Positions 24,616 through 33,757 of a DNA stretch of 64,000 bases are shown piece after piece. The stretch lies in assembly GCA_000733415.1 (NCBI GenBank), contig KL662191.1, positions 4,781,673 through 4,845,672 on the forward strand, read 5' to 3'. How positions within the stretch are numbered: position 1 is the first letter of the stretch; each line of letters opens with the position of its first letter. The DNA comes from [Leptolyngbya] sp. JSC-1 (GTDB lineage: Bacteria; Cyanobacteriota; Cyanobacteriia; Elainellales; Elainellaceae). A model generated the notes under the pieces. The model was not told the origin of the DNA. It searched no databases and saw only the letters and a program-made list of their open reading frames with translations. Made by a program: the position numbers and the translations under genes.

Positions 24616-26802
24616 CTATCTGCGGCCTTGAAACTGTCGCCAAGCTTGAATATTTTGTTGTGCTTCGGCATAGGCTGCTGTATTTTCCGGAATCTGCTCT
24701 GCAATTGCAATTGCCTCTCGAGGATTGGCTCCTGCCTGAGATTGGGCGATTTGCAGAATCTGAAAGCTCCATTGCTGGATCATGCGGTCGGCCTCGGAGC
24801 GAGCTGGATTATTCTCCGGAACCTGACTGGCAATCTCGATTGCGGCCACCAGCATCGCTGGGCTGCCTATATTAGCCGCATTGTAGGCTTGCCGCAGATA
24901 GTCTTGCCCCTGAAACTGACTGCGCCACTGCTGAATTTCGGCTTGTGCTTCATCGTACAATGCTCGACCTGAGCCAATCCGTTCGGCAACGGCAATCGCT
25001 TCTCCAATGTTGCCCTGACTAGCAAGCTGTCGTGCCTGATCGAGATAGGGCTGATCTTGCAGTTGCTGAAGCTGAGCCGACCAGTTGTTGACTTCGGTCT
25101 GGGCTTCATTGTATAGATCCCGTCCATAGCCAATTTGGCGAGCCACATCAATGGCGGCTTCCAGGTCTCCGCCACTGGCTAACTGTCTGGCCCGATCGAG
25201 CAGGGGCTGGTCTTGCAACCGTTGCATCTCGGCAGTCCACTCGTCGATGCGGCGGCTGGCCTGGTCATAGAGCGAGCGACCGGGGCGAATTCGACTGGCT
25301 TCATTGATAGCGGCTTGCAGATCTCCCGCACTGGCGAACTGGGCAGCACGATCTAGATAGGGCTGGTCTTCCGAGGTCTCGATCTGGGCTTGCCACTGGT
25401 TGATTTCCTTTTCGGCCTCTTCGCGACGCGGATTGCCAAATGGGATGCGCTGTGCCTCGGCAATGGCGGCACTCAAATCTCCGACAGTGCCCGGTTGGGC
25501 CATTTGTTTGGCACGCTCCAGAACGGTGACATCCTGAATTTCCAACTGCCAATTACTGACGAGCTGCTGTGCTCTGCCGTAAAGGGGCCGATCGCGCTTG
25601 ATTCGCTGTACGTTGATAATGGCGGCTTCCAGGTCGGCAATCGTACCGCCCCAGGCTTGGGATTGGGCCTCGGCAATCACATCGAAGTCACGAATTTCTT
25701 CCTGCAGGTTAGCTTTGTCAGGAATTTGGCGGGTGATTTTCAAGGCTTCGTTATAGTCGCGCCGGTCGAGGGCTGCCTCGGCCAGATTCAGCATGTCCCG
25801 GCCAAATTGAGCGATCAAATCCTGCGCTTTGGTGTAGAGGTAGCTTTTAGGCTGGATCGATTCGACGAGTTTAATCGCTTCTAGCAGGTTGGTGAGGCCG
25901 CCCTGGTCAGCTAGACCCTTGGCTTTATCAATTTTGCTGCTGTCCTGGCGGGTTTCGACAATTAGATTATTCAGTTCGCGGTATTTGGTATTCTCCCAAT
26001 ACTGATTGCCGATTCCCAAAAGCTGGGTAGCAATTCGGAACGCTTGCCGCAATTCCTGATTTTTCAGAGCTTCTTCAGCCTGACGATAGATGTCTTCTGC
26101 CTTTTTCCAAACCGATTCCCAGTGAATGATTTTGTCTTCCACCAGGGCATGGGCAGATGTATTCTCAGGAATCTTTTTAGCCGCTTCGATCGCCTTATCC
26201 AGATCGCCATCCTGAAAGGCTTCTTCGCCGAGTTCCAGAATTTCCTTTGCCCAGTCCTCGATATTGCGATCAATTTCGGGCCGTAGCGGATGGTCCTTCG
26301 GCAGGGCATCCACCAGCGAAATGGCGCGCAGCAAATCTTTGACCGTGCGTTTCTCGGCAGCTAATTGGGCACAGTAGATGCGTAAAGAAGCCGATGCCGT
26401 AGGCCAAAAAATGGCAGGGCAGTTGGGCAAGGAAGGTAATCTCAGCAGGGCTGTAGCCGAAAGGATGCCCAATCCGCTAAAGGCCACCATCAGCGTGATT
26501 CCCCAGAATTGCCAGCTTCGTGGCAACCGGAATCGTCTTAGTCGTCTTGGATTTGGGGCTGGTGGACTGGGCGGGACCACAGCCTGATCCGATGGTGGGT
26601 TGAATTGCGACGCCACAACCGACTGGGATGGCGGATTGGTGATGGGATGATGTCCCTGTTCAGAAGAAGTGGATGAATTGGGGCCAGGTGTGATTGCGGG
26701 ATAGGCTGGAGAAGAAGGACGGCCTGACGGCGGCAGTTTGCGCGAATTGGATTGGATGCGATCGCGATTGGGACGATCGGGTGTTCTGTAATCTCCGGCC
26801 AT
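24616..26802 (-). CDS. membrane-anchored helical repeat protein, 728 aa
   Basis: I do not recognise a named family. The N-terminal 95 residues are Pro/Ser/Arg-rich and probably cytoplasmic. One membrane helix follows (WGITLMVAFSGLGILSATAL), then about 600 residues of TPR-like helical repeats. Near residues 490-650 three consecutive 52-residue units are very similar, each with a QDQPxLDxARQLAS core, a GDLxAAI segment, an LYxEA segment and a conserved Trp. Older diverged units precede them. Such arrays usually bind proteins or peptides; here the array would be in the periplasm or lumen if the N-terminus is inside. It resembles uncharacterised cyanobacterial repeat proteins. Its N-terminal helix is the only anchor seen. 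Confidence 0.7.
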   Translation of the reverse strand: MAGDYRTPDRPNRDRIQSNSRKLPPSGRPSSPAYPAITPGPNSSTSSEQGHHPITNPPSQSVVASQFNPPSDQAVVPPSPPAPNPRRLRRFRLPRSWQFWGITLMVAFSGLGILSATALLRLPSLPNCPAIFWPTASASLRIYCAQLAAEKRTVKDLLRAISLVDALPKDHPLRPEIDRNIEDWAKEILELGEEAFQDGDLDKAIEAAKKIPENTSAHALVEDKIIHWESVWKKAEDIYRQAEEALKNQELRQAFRIATQLLGIGNQYWENTKYRELNNLIVETRQDSSKIDKAKGLADQGGLTNLLEAIKLVESIQPKSYLYTKAQDLIAQFGRDMLNLAEAALDRRDYNEALKITRQIPDKANLQEEIRDFDVIAEAQSQAWGGTIADLEAAIINVQRIKRDRPLYGRAQQLVSNWQLEIQDVTVLERAKQMAQPGTVGDLSAAIAEAQRIPFGNPRREEAEKEINQWQAQIETSEDQPYLDRAAQFASAGDLQAAINEASRIRPGRSLYDQASRRIDEWTAEMQRLQDQPLLDRARQLASGGDLEAAIDVARQIGYGRDLYNEAQTEVNNWSAQLQQLQDQPYLDQARQLASQGNIGEAIAVAERIGSGRALYDEAQAEIQQWRSQFQGQDYLRQAYNAANIGSPAMLVAAIEIASQVPENNPARSEADRMIQQWSFQILQIAQSQAGANPREAIAIAEQIPENTAAYAEAQQNIQAWRQFQGRR

Positions 26803-26919
26803 ACCTCACCCCAAAAATTCCAGCAGCTTTGCTCACACCCTAATAGATCCTGTCGTTAGGTAATCTAGGCAGTAGCGTATGAACAGGCACATGCCAACCA
26901 AAGCTATGCCAATCAACAG

Positions 26920-26947
26920 CTCTTGACATCCTACCCCTCAATTCCCT
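26920..26947. mobile_element. possible IS200/IS605-type end remnant
   Basis: The stretch TCTTGACATCCTACCCCT followed by CAATTCCC resembles the right ends of IS200/IS605 (tnpB-type) elements, which read TTGACATCCTCCCC and a short hairpin. No transposase or second end is present, so if real it is only a scar. Confidence 0.25.
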
Positions 26948-27007
26948 AAAACACCAGTGCTTGTGTTGAATTGGGTCATCAAATGCACGGATTTTCGAAT
27001 TTCAGCA

Positions 27008-28792
27008 TCAAATCACGCTGGATAACGATGCACCCAACCAGCCCTGAAAGTTCTGCTGCTGCGTCGCAGAAGGATTTTCTACAACCGCAAGCTGAAAGTT
27101 TTTGGGACGCGGTGCCGCTAACGTGACTGGGTAGGTTCGCAGCTCATCTTGATGAAACACGGTGAGCTGAATTGTATCGCCAGATCGGTAGTTCTTCAAG
27201 CGATCGCTGAGCTGATTGGCCCGCACCCGAATCCCGTCAATCGCCAGCAGCTCATCATCGGGGTCAATCCCGGCCTGTTGCGCGGGGGAACCCGCTTCAA
27301 CGAAGCGAATTAAGTCGCGACCAGTGTCACTATTGACGATCAGGCCCAAGAAGGGTGGCAGTCCGTCTGTATTCTCAGCCTGAACTCGCAGCCCAAACGG
27401 TTCCAGATACTGATCAAACGGTAATTCTTCGGTGGTATCCAGGTAGCGGTGGAAAAAGTCGCTGAGCGCGATGCCCGCCACCGATTCAATCACGGCCTGA
27501 AGCTGGTCTGGCGTAAAGCCGATCTCTGGTTGACCGAACTGCTGCCAAAGCTGCCGCAGCACATCATCAAGAGAACGCCGATTGCCGTGTCTCGCCCGAA
27601 TCAGCAGATCCAGCAGCAGCGACACCATTGCGCCTTTCAAATAATAGGAAATTTGATTGTTGTCACTATTGTTATCGCGGCGGTAAAGCTTAATCCAGGC
27701 GTCAAAGCTGGATTCGCTCAGGGGCTGCACTTGCCGTCCGGGGATGGTCAAAAAGCGGCTGATGTCCTTACTCAACAGTTTTAGGCAGGTACGGGCATCG
27801 TAAACACCGGCTCGCAGGGGCAGCATTGTGTCGTAGTAGCTGGTGGTGCCTTCACTGAACCAAAGCGAAGGAGTGTAGTTTTCGCCATCGTAGTCAAACA
27901 TCTCCAGGGCTTTGGGCCTTATCCGCTTCACGTTCCACAAGTGGAAAAACTCGTGGGCCACGAGCTGCATAAAGCGGTGATACTGCTCATCCGGCTGGAA
28001 ACCAAAGCGCGGATAAATCAGCGAGCAAGAATTTTTGTGCTCTAGGCCGCCGAAGTTCTGAGCTGACAGGTGTAACAGAAACAGATAGTGCTCGTAGGGC
28101 AAACCGCCAAACAGCTCGGCTTCAGTTTGAACGATTTTTTGGGTATCGCGGATAATCTGCTCTGGGTTGGCGTTACCCTGTCCCCAAATTGCCAGTCGAT
28201 GCGGCTTGCCCAAGACTTCAAATTCGTAGAGCTGATGTTGACCAATTTCAAACGGTGAATCGACCAGGGTGTCGAAATCTGCCGCCTCGAAGGTCTGGAC
28301 CTGATCGGCCACGGGAGGTAGGGCTGTCGCTACCTGCCAGTCAGAATGGGGTGGTTGAATCGTGACGCGGATTGGTTGCTGCCGGAAATTTGGCAGGTAA
28401 AAGAACAGAGCAGCACCGTTGAAATAGCCGTGGCTAGCGTCTAAGTGGTTCGTGCGTACTGTCAGTTCGTTGGCAAATACGCGATACCGCACCGTAATCT
28501 CCGAAATGCCTGCTATATCGATTTGCCAGTGATTTTTACTCAGCTTGCGCCAAGTTAAGGGTTGCTCAGCGGCGGCGCTAAAGTTTTGCACATGGCGAGC
28601 ATATTCTCGCACGAGGTAGGAACCCGGCGTCCAAACCGGCATCTTTAAGTCGAGGGTTGGGGACTGCCAACCCTTGACCTGAAGCGTGACTTCAAACAAA
28701 TGGGATTCGGGTTGCGGCATTGCCACCCAGTAGTGGAGGGTGAGGCGCGTTTGGGTAGCAGCACTAGGACGAATTTGGGTAATTTCGGTCAT
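27008..28792 (-). CDS. M61 family metallopeptidase with PDZ domain
   Basis: A protein of about 594 residues from the ATG at 28792 (MTEITQIRPS); an in-frame TTG at 28855 is less likely. It has an N-terminal beta-rich domain, a thermolysin-like catalytic domain with zinc motif LVAHEFFHLWNVKRIRPKAL and the downstream Glu in LWFSEGTTSYYD, and a C-terminal PDZ domain (SPAQQAGIDPDDELLAIDGI). M61 enzymes are glycyl-aminopeptidase-like. No signal peptide is visible, so it is probably cytoplasmic. It lies 87 bp downstream of the Crp-type regulator gene on the same strand. Confidence 0.92.
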   Translation of the reverse strand: MTEITQIRPSAATQTRLTLHYWVAMPQPESHLFEVTLQVKGWQSPTLDLKMPVWTPGSYLVREYARHVQNFSAAAEQPLTWRKLSKNHWQIDIAGISEITVRYRVFANELTVRTNHLDASHGYFNGAALFFYLPNFRQQPIRVTIQPPHSDWQVATALPPVADQVQTFEAADFDTLVDSPFEIGQHQLYEFEVLGKPHRLAIWGQGNANPEQIIRDTQKIVQTEAELFGGLPYEHYLFLLHLSAQNFGGLEHKNSCSLIYPRFGFQPDEQYHRFMQLVAHEFFHLWNVKRIRPKALEMFDYDGENYTPSLWFSEGTTSYYDTMLPLRAGVYDARTCLKLLSKDISRFLTIPGRQVQPLSESSFDAWIKLYRRDNNSDNNQISYYLKGAMVSLLLDLLIRARHGNRRSLDDVLRQLWQQFGQPEIGFTPDQLQAVIESVAGIALSDFFHRYLDTTEELPFDQYLEPFGLRVQAENTDGLPPFLGLIVNSDTGRDLIRFVEAGSPAQQAGIDPDDELLAIDGIRVRANQLSDRLKNYRSGDTIQLTVFHQDELRTYPVTLAAPRPKNFQLAVVENPSATQQQNFQGWLGASLSSVI

Positions 28793-28879
28793 TCGAACAT
28801 CTCGGCGATCAGGACAGGTGAGGCTCAGTCTCTCAACCCTATCAACTAATTGCAAAAACCGACAACCACTGAATTTAGG

Positions 28880-29617
28880 CTAGATTCTGCCGGCCAAATG
28901 AGCGAGCTGCTTCATATGAACCAGATAGATCGCCTGCCGTCCTGGTGCCATCCGAATCCAGCCTTTACTGTCTAGCTTTTCCAGGATTTTGTTGGTTTCA
29001 TCGACCATAATCTCACTGACATCAGCTAGATCTTGGCTAGGGATGTAAAAAATCTCGGTTCCGTAGGGAGTGGGCGTGCCGTAGCTTTCGCCTAAGCCCA
29101 CCAGGGTATTGGCAAGCTTAATCGCTGGAGGCTGGTGGCGCAACTGAGAGCGGTAGTTGGTTTGGCGTAATCGTCTCACCATCAGTTGCAGCATCCGATG
29201 ATGCAATTGCGAATCTTTGAAGAGGGTTTGGATAAAGCGTTGGGCTGCAATGCTCAAGAGCCGGACTGAGGAAAGGGCAACCACATCGGTAGAACGCGGC
29301 GACTCATCCAGAATCGCCATTTCACCAAAGAAATCACCCCGACCCAAAATGGCCAGCGTAATCACTCCGTCTCCCACATGCCGCCGCACCTTCACCCAGC
29401 CCGATTCCACAAAATAAACGGCATTGCCCCAAGCATCCTCCATCAAAACAGCGCGGTCCGCCGGGTACTCGTGTTCAACTGCAATCGAGAGCAACCACTC
29501 GACTGTTTCTGGGCTGGCCGCATTGAACAAAGGAAATAATTCACTAAAAGCAGCAGTTTGCATGAAAAGTGCTTGGGATACAGAAACTAATACTTGTCCG
29601 TCGTCAAACGGTTTCAA
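28880..29617 (-). CDS. Crp/Fnr family transcription regulator
   Basis: A 245-residue regulator. The cyclic nucleotide-binding domain (about 30-145) contains VYFVESGWVKVRRHVGDGV and a phosphate-binding cassette GEMAILDESPRSTDV with the Glu, Arg and Ser/Thr that contact cAMP in CRP. The helix-turn-helix is IPSQDLADVSEIMVDETNKI near 195-225; the CRP recognition sequence RET reads DET here, so the target site likely differs from TGTGA-N6-TCACA. Cyanobacterial paralogues control motility and carbon or nitrogen genes. Whether it truly binds cAMP is not known. Confidence 0.9.
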   Translation of the reverse strand: MKPFDDGQVLVSVSQALFMQTAAFSELFPLFNAASPETVEWLLSIAVEHEYPADRAVLMEDAWGNAVYFVESGWVKVRRHVGDGVITLAILGRGDFFGEMAILDESPRSTDVVALSSVRLLSIAAQRFIQTLFKDSQLHHRMLQLMVRRLRQTNYRSQLRHQPPAIKLANTLVGLGESYGTPTPYGTEIFYIPSQDLADVSEIMVDETNKILEKLDSKGWIRMAPGRQAIYLVHMKQLAHLAGRI

Positions 29618-29765
29618 AAAACTTAAAGATGCAGATTCCTAAGGAAAGCAAACCTCATCATCTGCTAGCAGGATTGAAGAGCAGGGAATAACCACTTAGA
29701 CCTATGTTACCCAGAAATCTCCGTAAATCTGCAATTATGCCTAGGTTTAGGAGACAAACGACAGC

Positions 29766-30932
29766 CTAGCCCAAACAGAGTGAGGACTGCGGTGCTAATC
29801 GTTCAATAATTTGCTTCAGCACAAGGGCGGTCCAGTCAATGTCAGCCTCGGTGGTATCACGCCCCAGCGTCAGGCGAATTCCTGATTTAGCGGCTCGTTC
29901 ACTGTAGCCCATTGCTAACAGCGTTGGGCTGGGGACCAGTTTGCCGCTACTGCACGCTGAGCCGGAACTGATGGCGATCCCGGCTAAGTTCATTTGCCGC
30001 ACAAAGGTTTTGCCACTCAGCTGGTCTCCATCCGCACAGCGGAGATGAAAGCTGACGTGATGGGGCAACCGCTGCCGCCGATCGCCGGTAGGAACCAAAA
30101 CATCAACATCTGCCAATTGCTCAAACAGTCGGTCACGCAATTTCGTTAAGCGCTCGGTTTCGACGGTCAGTTCTGCGGCGGCTAGTTCTGCGGCCAGACC
30201 AAATCCAGCCAAATTGGGAACGGCCTGGGTACCAGAGCGAATCTGAAATTCTTGTCCGCCTCCGGCCAGCAGCGGCATTAGTTCAATCCCTGGTCGCACA
30301 TACAGCGCCCCTGCTCCCTGCGGTCCGTAAAACTTGTGGCTAGAAATTGACAGCAGGTCTATGGGTAGGTGCTGTACATCAACAGCAAGCCGTCCGGCCA
30401 CCTGAATTGCATCGGTATGAAACACAGCCCCATGGGCCTGCACGATTTGGCCCAACGTCTCGATTGGTTGGAGGGTTCCGACTTCGCTGTGCCCATAGAT
30501 GATCGAAACCAAGACGGTATTGGGCCTCAGGGCCGACTTCAGGTCTAGCGGGTCAATTCGGCCTTGGGCATCGACAGATAAGCGTGTCACCTGCCAGCCT
30601 TGTTGTTCCAAAATTCGCACCGGTTCGGCTACGGCAGAATGTTCGATGCTGGAAATAATCAAATGCTGCGGAGTAGCATAGCGACGAGTGACGCCGAGAA
30701 TGGCCAGATTGTCGGATTCGGTGCCGCCAGATGTAAAAACGATTGCGTCGGGTTCTGCGTTCAGAAGGGCTGCGACCTGCACCCTGGCTTGTTCCAGTCT
30801 AGTCGCGGCTCGTGCTCCCCATTGGTGCAGGCTGGAAGGATTGCCCCACTCCTCGGTCATCACGGTTTGCATTAGGGCAATGACTTCGGGGCGGGTGGGT
30901 GTGGTTGCACTGTAGTCTAAGTAAATTTGCAT
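29766..30932 (-). CDS. cysteine desulfurase, NifS/IscS family
   Basis: A PLP enzyme of 388 residues from ATG 30932 (MQIYLDYSATTPTRPEV); an upstream in-frame ATG at 30959 adds nine atypical residues. The PLP-lysine motif is SISSHKFYGPQGAGALYVR, His is in HTDAIQVAGRL, and the catalytic Cys loop is ISSGSACSSGKLVPSP. It moves sulfur from cysteine to a persulfide for Fe-S cluster or tRNA thiolation. Cyanobacteria carry several paralogues; which one this is cannot be fixed without alignment. It is 90 bp downstream of an FHA protein gene. Confidence 0.93.
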   Translation of the reverse strand: MQIYLDYSATTPTRPEVIALMQTVMTEEWGNPSSLHQWGARAATRLEQARVQVAALLNAEPDAIVFTSGGTESDNLAILGVTRRYATPQHLIISSIEHSAVAEPVRILEQQGWQVTRLSVDAQGRIDPLDLKSALRPNTVLVSIIYGHSEVGTLQPIETLGQIVQAHGAVFHTDAIQVAGRLAVDVQHLPIDLLSISSHKFYGPQGAGALYVRPGIELMPLLAGGGQEFQIRSGTQAVPNLAGFGLAAELAAAELTVETERLTKLRDRLFEQLADVDVLVPTGDRRQRLPHHVSFHLRCADGDQLSGKTFVRQMNLAGIAISSGSACSSGKLVPSPTLLAMGYSERAAKSGIRLTLGRDTTEADIDWTALVLKQIIERLAPQSSLCLG

Positions 30933-31022
30933 GGCTAATTGGGTAGCGCCCCAGGGCATTGGCTTGGCATCGAGAACTCTAGGAGGACTTTAGATCGGGA
31001 GGGGGGTAGGAGAAAAGCTTGC

Positions 31023-31466
31023 CTATTGCTTGCTGGCTTCTGGCTCAGCAGGTTCTTCGATCTGGGGAGGATGGCTGGTAATCTCGGTTGGTATCAGGGG
31101 CAGGTCTGGCCGATGGTTAGTGAAGCGAGCGGCTGGAATCGTTTCTGTCAATTCTTTTAGCGCTGCTTCTCCCATCCGTACTTGCAGGTTGGGTCCAGAC
31201 CGGGCTAGCCGCAGAATCGCTCCATCAGTGATCGTGGTTTGGGTAATTCGTTTACCGTTGAGGTAAGTGCCATTAGTGCCTAGATTGACCACTTCCCACT
31301 CTAGACCAATCCGCCGTAGCTCAACATGGTGGCGAGAGACAACGGCGCTGTAAAGAATTACCTGATTGTCGGTCGAGCGGCCAATCCGGATCACAGTCTC
31401 GTCGGCAAACGTCCAGACTTGAACGGGAATTTGCTTAATCGGATGCAGAAGGGAAAGAATAATCAC
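31023..31466 (-). CDS. FHA domain protein (single domain)
   Basis: A 147-residue protein with one forkhead-associated domain at about residues 12-100. The phosphothreonine-binding signatures are IRIGRSTDNQVIL, SRHHVELRR and LGTNGTYLNGKRI. The C-terminal 45 residues (Pro/Glu-rich) are probably disordered. FHA domains read Thr phosphorylation by Ser/Thr kinases. It is the second of two tandem FHA genes, 130 bp after the zinc-ribbon FHA gene. Confidence 0.9.
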   Translation of the reverse strand: MIILSLLHPIKQIPVQVWTFADETVIRIGRSTDNQVILYSAVVSRHHVELRRIGLEWEVVNLGTNGTYLNGKRITQTTITDGAILRLARSGPNLQVRMGEAALKELTETIPAARFTNHRPDLPLIPTEITSHPPQIEEPAEPEASKQ

Positions 31467-31500
31467 ACAGGCAAGCCAGAGTTAAAGAGAGCAGCAACTG

Positions 31501-31532
31501 AGCGTGACTGATCAAAAGCGTGACTGATCAAA
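31501..31532. repeat. perfect 16-bp tandem duplication
   Basis: AGCGTGACTGATCAAA occurs at 31501-31516 and 31517-31532, in the spacer between the two FHA genes. Confidence 0.92.
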
Positions 31533-31596
31533 ACAGGTTAAAGCGGTAAACTCTTTTATATCCTATGTTGTCCTGTGGATAACCAGTGCAGCCAAG

Positions 31597-32406
31597 TCAG
31601 GAAATTTGGAATAAAAAAGTGACTTTGTCGCCTTTGCCAAGGGCAATCCGATCCCCGGGACGCAGACGGTGACGATTGCCGATGGGTAGCGGGGCGTTGT
31701 TGATGTAGGTGCCGTTTGAGCTGCCCACGTCTTCGATGTAGTAGATGTCGCCCTCAACTCGGATATCGGCATGAATCCGCGAAACAATCTCGGAATGGGG
31801 AAATCCCGATACATCAACGTCTGGCGGAATTCGGTCATTCGGTTTACCGATGTGAATCACCGCTAGGTTGGTAGGCAGTTCCACGGATGTGTTCGTCTGC
31901 ACATGCAGCAAGCGAGCCACTTGGGTTTGCAGTTGGGTTTGGGATCCAGTAGAAGCAGGAGCCATTGCGGGTTGAACGCTTGGTTGAACACTGGTTGGTT
32001 GAACGCTCGGAGGACCAGAAGAAACCGTTGGACTTACCAATGCCTCTTCAGGCAACACTCCACCGTCAGGCACTCCAACGGGCTGGGGCTGGGGCGAACC
32101 CATCACGAGGGGATCGGGTTGAACTAGGGGTTCAGGGACCACCAACTCGGGTAGATCAAAATCCGGTGAAATGGTAGCGGGTAGCGGCTCCTCTGCAGAG
32201 GCTGGCACCGAAGGTGGAGTGGAGTGGGTCACCTCAGTGGCAGCGTCTTGCAAGTTAAACCCGCACTGTCCACAAAAACTAGCATCGGCCTGGACGGAGG
32301 CCCCACAATTTGGACAGGTGGTCATTGCTGGTAAAGGCGTGTAGCAAGCCTCACACTGAACTGCTGCATCCGGATTCTGGTGATTGCAATTCGGACAAAC
32401 GATCAT
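31597..32406 (-). CDS. zinc-ribbon FHA domain protein
   Basis: A 269-residue protein. Two N-terminal zinc ribbons are visible: CPNCNHQNPDAAVQCEAC at residues 4-21 and CPNCGASVQADASFCGQC at about 31-48. A long Pro/Gln/Val linker with repeated VQP units follows. The C-terminal FHA domain has IHIGKPNDRIPPDVDVSGFP, SRIHADIRVEG and GSSNGTYINNAPL. The zinc ribbons may hold a partner or nucleic acid. It precedes the single-domain FHA gene and follows pgl. Confidence 0.92.
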   Translation of the reverse strand: MIVCPNCNHQNPDAAVQCEACYTPLPAMTTCPNCGASVQADASFCGQCGFNLQDAATEVTHSTPPSVPASAEEPLPATISPDFDLPELVVPEPLVQPDPLVMGSPQPQPVGVPDGGVLPEEALVSPTVSSGPPSVQPTSVQPSVQPAMAPASTGSQTQLQTQVARLLHVQTNTSVELPTNLAVIHIGKPNDRIPPDVDVSGFPHSEIVSRIHADIRVEGDIYYIEDVGSSNGTYINNAPLPIGNRHRLRPGDRIALGKGDKVTFLFQIS

Positions 32407-32493
32407 GCTCTTTCCCCTGGAGCTTCACTGCGGCCTTAAGACGACATTTAGAACACACCCTGAAATACCTAACATTCGCTTCCATCATACACC

Positions 32494-33219
32494 TTAGGCC
32501 AGAGACAAATTTTCACCCGCTGCTTGATCGAGCAGCCACCAAAGTTCTCCCTGTGGTTGAATTAGCCGAGCTGGATAGGTCATTTCATCCGCAACCGGGG
32601 CAAAAATCTCCGCCAAGGCTGGCTGTTTGCTGGCTCCTGCCACCAAGAAAATGACGCAGTGAGCTTGATTGATAAAGGGAACCGTGAAGGTAAGTCGGGG
32701 TTGTCCATCTTTGTTCCCGACGGTGACCAACGAGTGGCGGGCCAACAGGGCTTCAGTGTGGGGAAATAGAGAGGCGGTATGACCGTCATCACCCATGCCT
32801 AGCAGAATCACATCGAGGGCCGGAAACGAACCAGGCTGGACCTGAAAAAACTGTCGCAATTCCTGCTCATGGGTTTGGGCGGCCACGGCTGGATCCGCAG
32901 CTTCAGTTGGCATTGGGTGAATATTGCTCGCTGGAATCGGCACATGATTCAACCAAGCGGCGCGAGCCATGCCTTCGTTACTGTCGGGATGGTCGGGGGG
33001 CACATAGCGCTCATCGCCCCAAAACACATGGATTTGGTCCCAGGGTAGATCTTGCTGAGCCATCGCTTCATATAGGGGCTTGGGGGTGCTGCCGCCCGAT
33101 AGGGCAAGCGTGAATCGACCGCGCTCAGCAATAGCGGCATGCAGCTTTTCTAGAATCAGCTCTAGACAGCGCTGAATCAACGCCGGTTTGTCTGCTAGTA
33201 CCTCAACTCGCTTAGTCAT
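32494..33219 (-). CDS. pgl: 6-phosphogluconolactonase
   Basis: A 241-residue enzyme of the oxidative pentose phosphate pathway (DevB/SOL type), hydrolysing 6-phosphogluconolactone to 6-phosphogluconate. The signatures are LALSGGSTPKPLYEA, VFWGDERYVPPDHPDSNEGM and LGMGDDGHTASLFPHT. Length is normal and it has no signal peptide. It is 87 bp upstream of the FHA gene on the same strand and diverges from the HpsJ-like gene. Confidence 0.95.
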   Translation of the reverse strand: MTKRVEVLADKPALIQRCLELILEKLHAAIAERGRFTLALSGGSTPKPLYEAMAQQDLPWDQIHVFWGDERYVPPDHPDSNEGMARAAWLNHVPIPASNIHPMPTEAADPAVAAQTHEQELRQFFQVQPGSFPALDVILLGMGDDGHTASLFPHTEALLARHSLVTVGNKDGQPRLTFTVPFINQAHCVIFLVAGASKQPALAEIFAPVADEMTYPARLIQPQGELWWLLDQAAGENLSLA

Positions 33220-33757
33220 GCTCTACCTCGTGCTACCCGTATCACTCTACTCAACTTCGCTAGGTCGTCTCAAAATCGATCAGGATCACTTAAGATTGCG
33301 AGATTGCCAAACGTTCGTTGCGTAAAGTTGAGTAAAATTACAAGCTGGTTTTGTGCCGTTGAACCGTTCCGTAGCCCAAATTGCTATTGGTTGCCGCCAA
33401 GTGCTCTCTAGAACGCTGTTGCATTTCGCTGACCAAGGGGCACTCTATAGCTTGAATCTGGTTTGCAGCTGTTGACTGTTGGGCTCAGGTTTGAATCAAT
33501 TGGACCAATTTTTTTGGATCGACTTGCATCAACCGATTTGCTCGCAGCGATTTCATGCCTGCTAGTTTTATACCCATCGGCCCGCATGATCAAGGGACCA
33601 GCATCGTGTTTAATAAAGCCTGAGACCTGTTTAGCCTGCCCCTGATTCAGGCTGTACGAGCTTGAGTCAGGCTCGGCTCAAGCGAATTAATCAGAATAGG
33701 CAATTGATTACGCCAGTTTAATCAAGTTCAGAAGTCAAGTTCGGATTTATTCTTGCC
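33220..33757. other. 538-bp divergent spacer with alternative hairpins
   Basis: No gene with family features is seen; the open frames at 33408-33645 overlap each other on both strands and look random. The last 150 bp contain the AGCCTG and CAGGCT elements described as a candidate leader switch. Confidence 0.5.
33617..33683 (+). promoter_or_regulatory. candidate alternative-hairpin leader of the HpsJ-like gene
   Basis: AGCCTG occurs at 33617-33622 and 33633-33638; CAGGCT occurs at 33648-33653 and 33668-33673. The second CAGGCT lies in the loop of a hairpin with arms GCTTGAG (33660-33666) and CTCAAGC (33677-33683). Mutually exclusive pairings are therefore possible 75 bp before the start codon. 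Confidence 0.35.

Noticed and set aside
33408..33645. Two open frames on opposite strands in the spacer before the HpsJ-like gene
   Set aside because: They overlap each other, have no ribosome-binding sites or family motifs, and look random.
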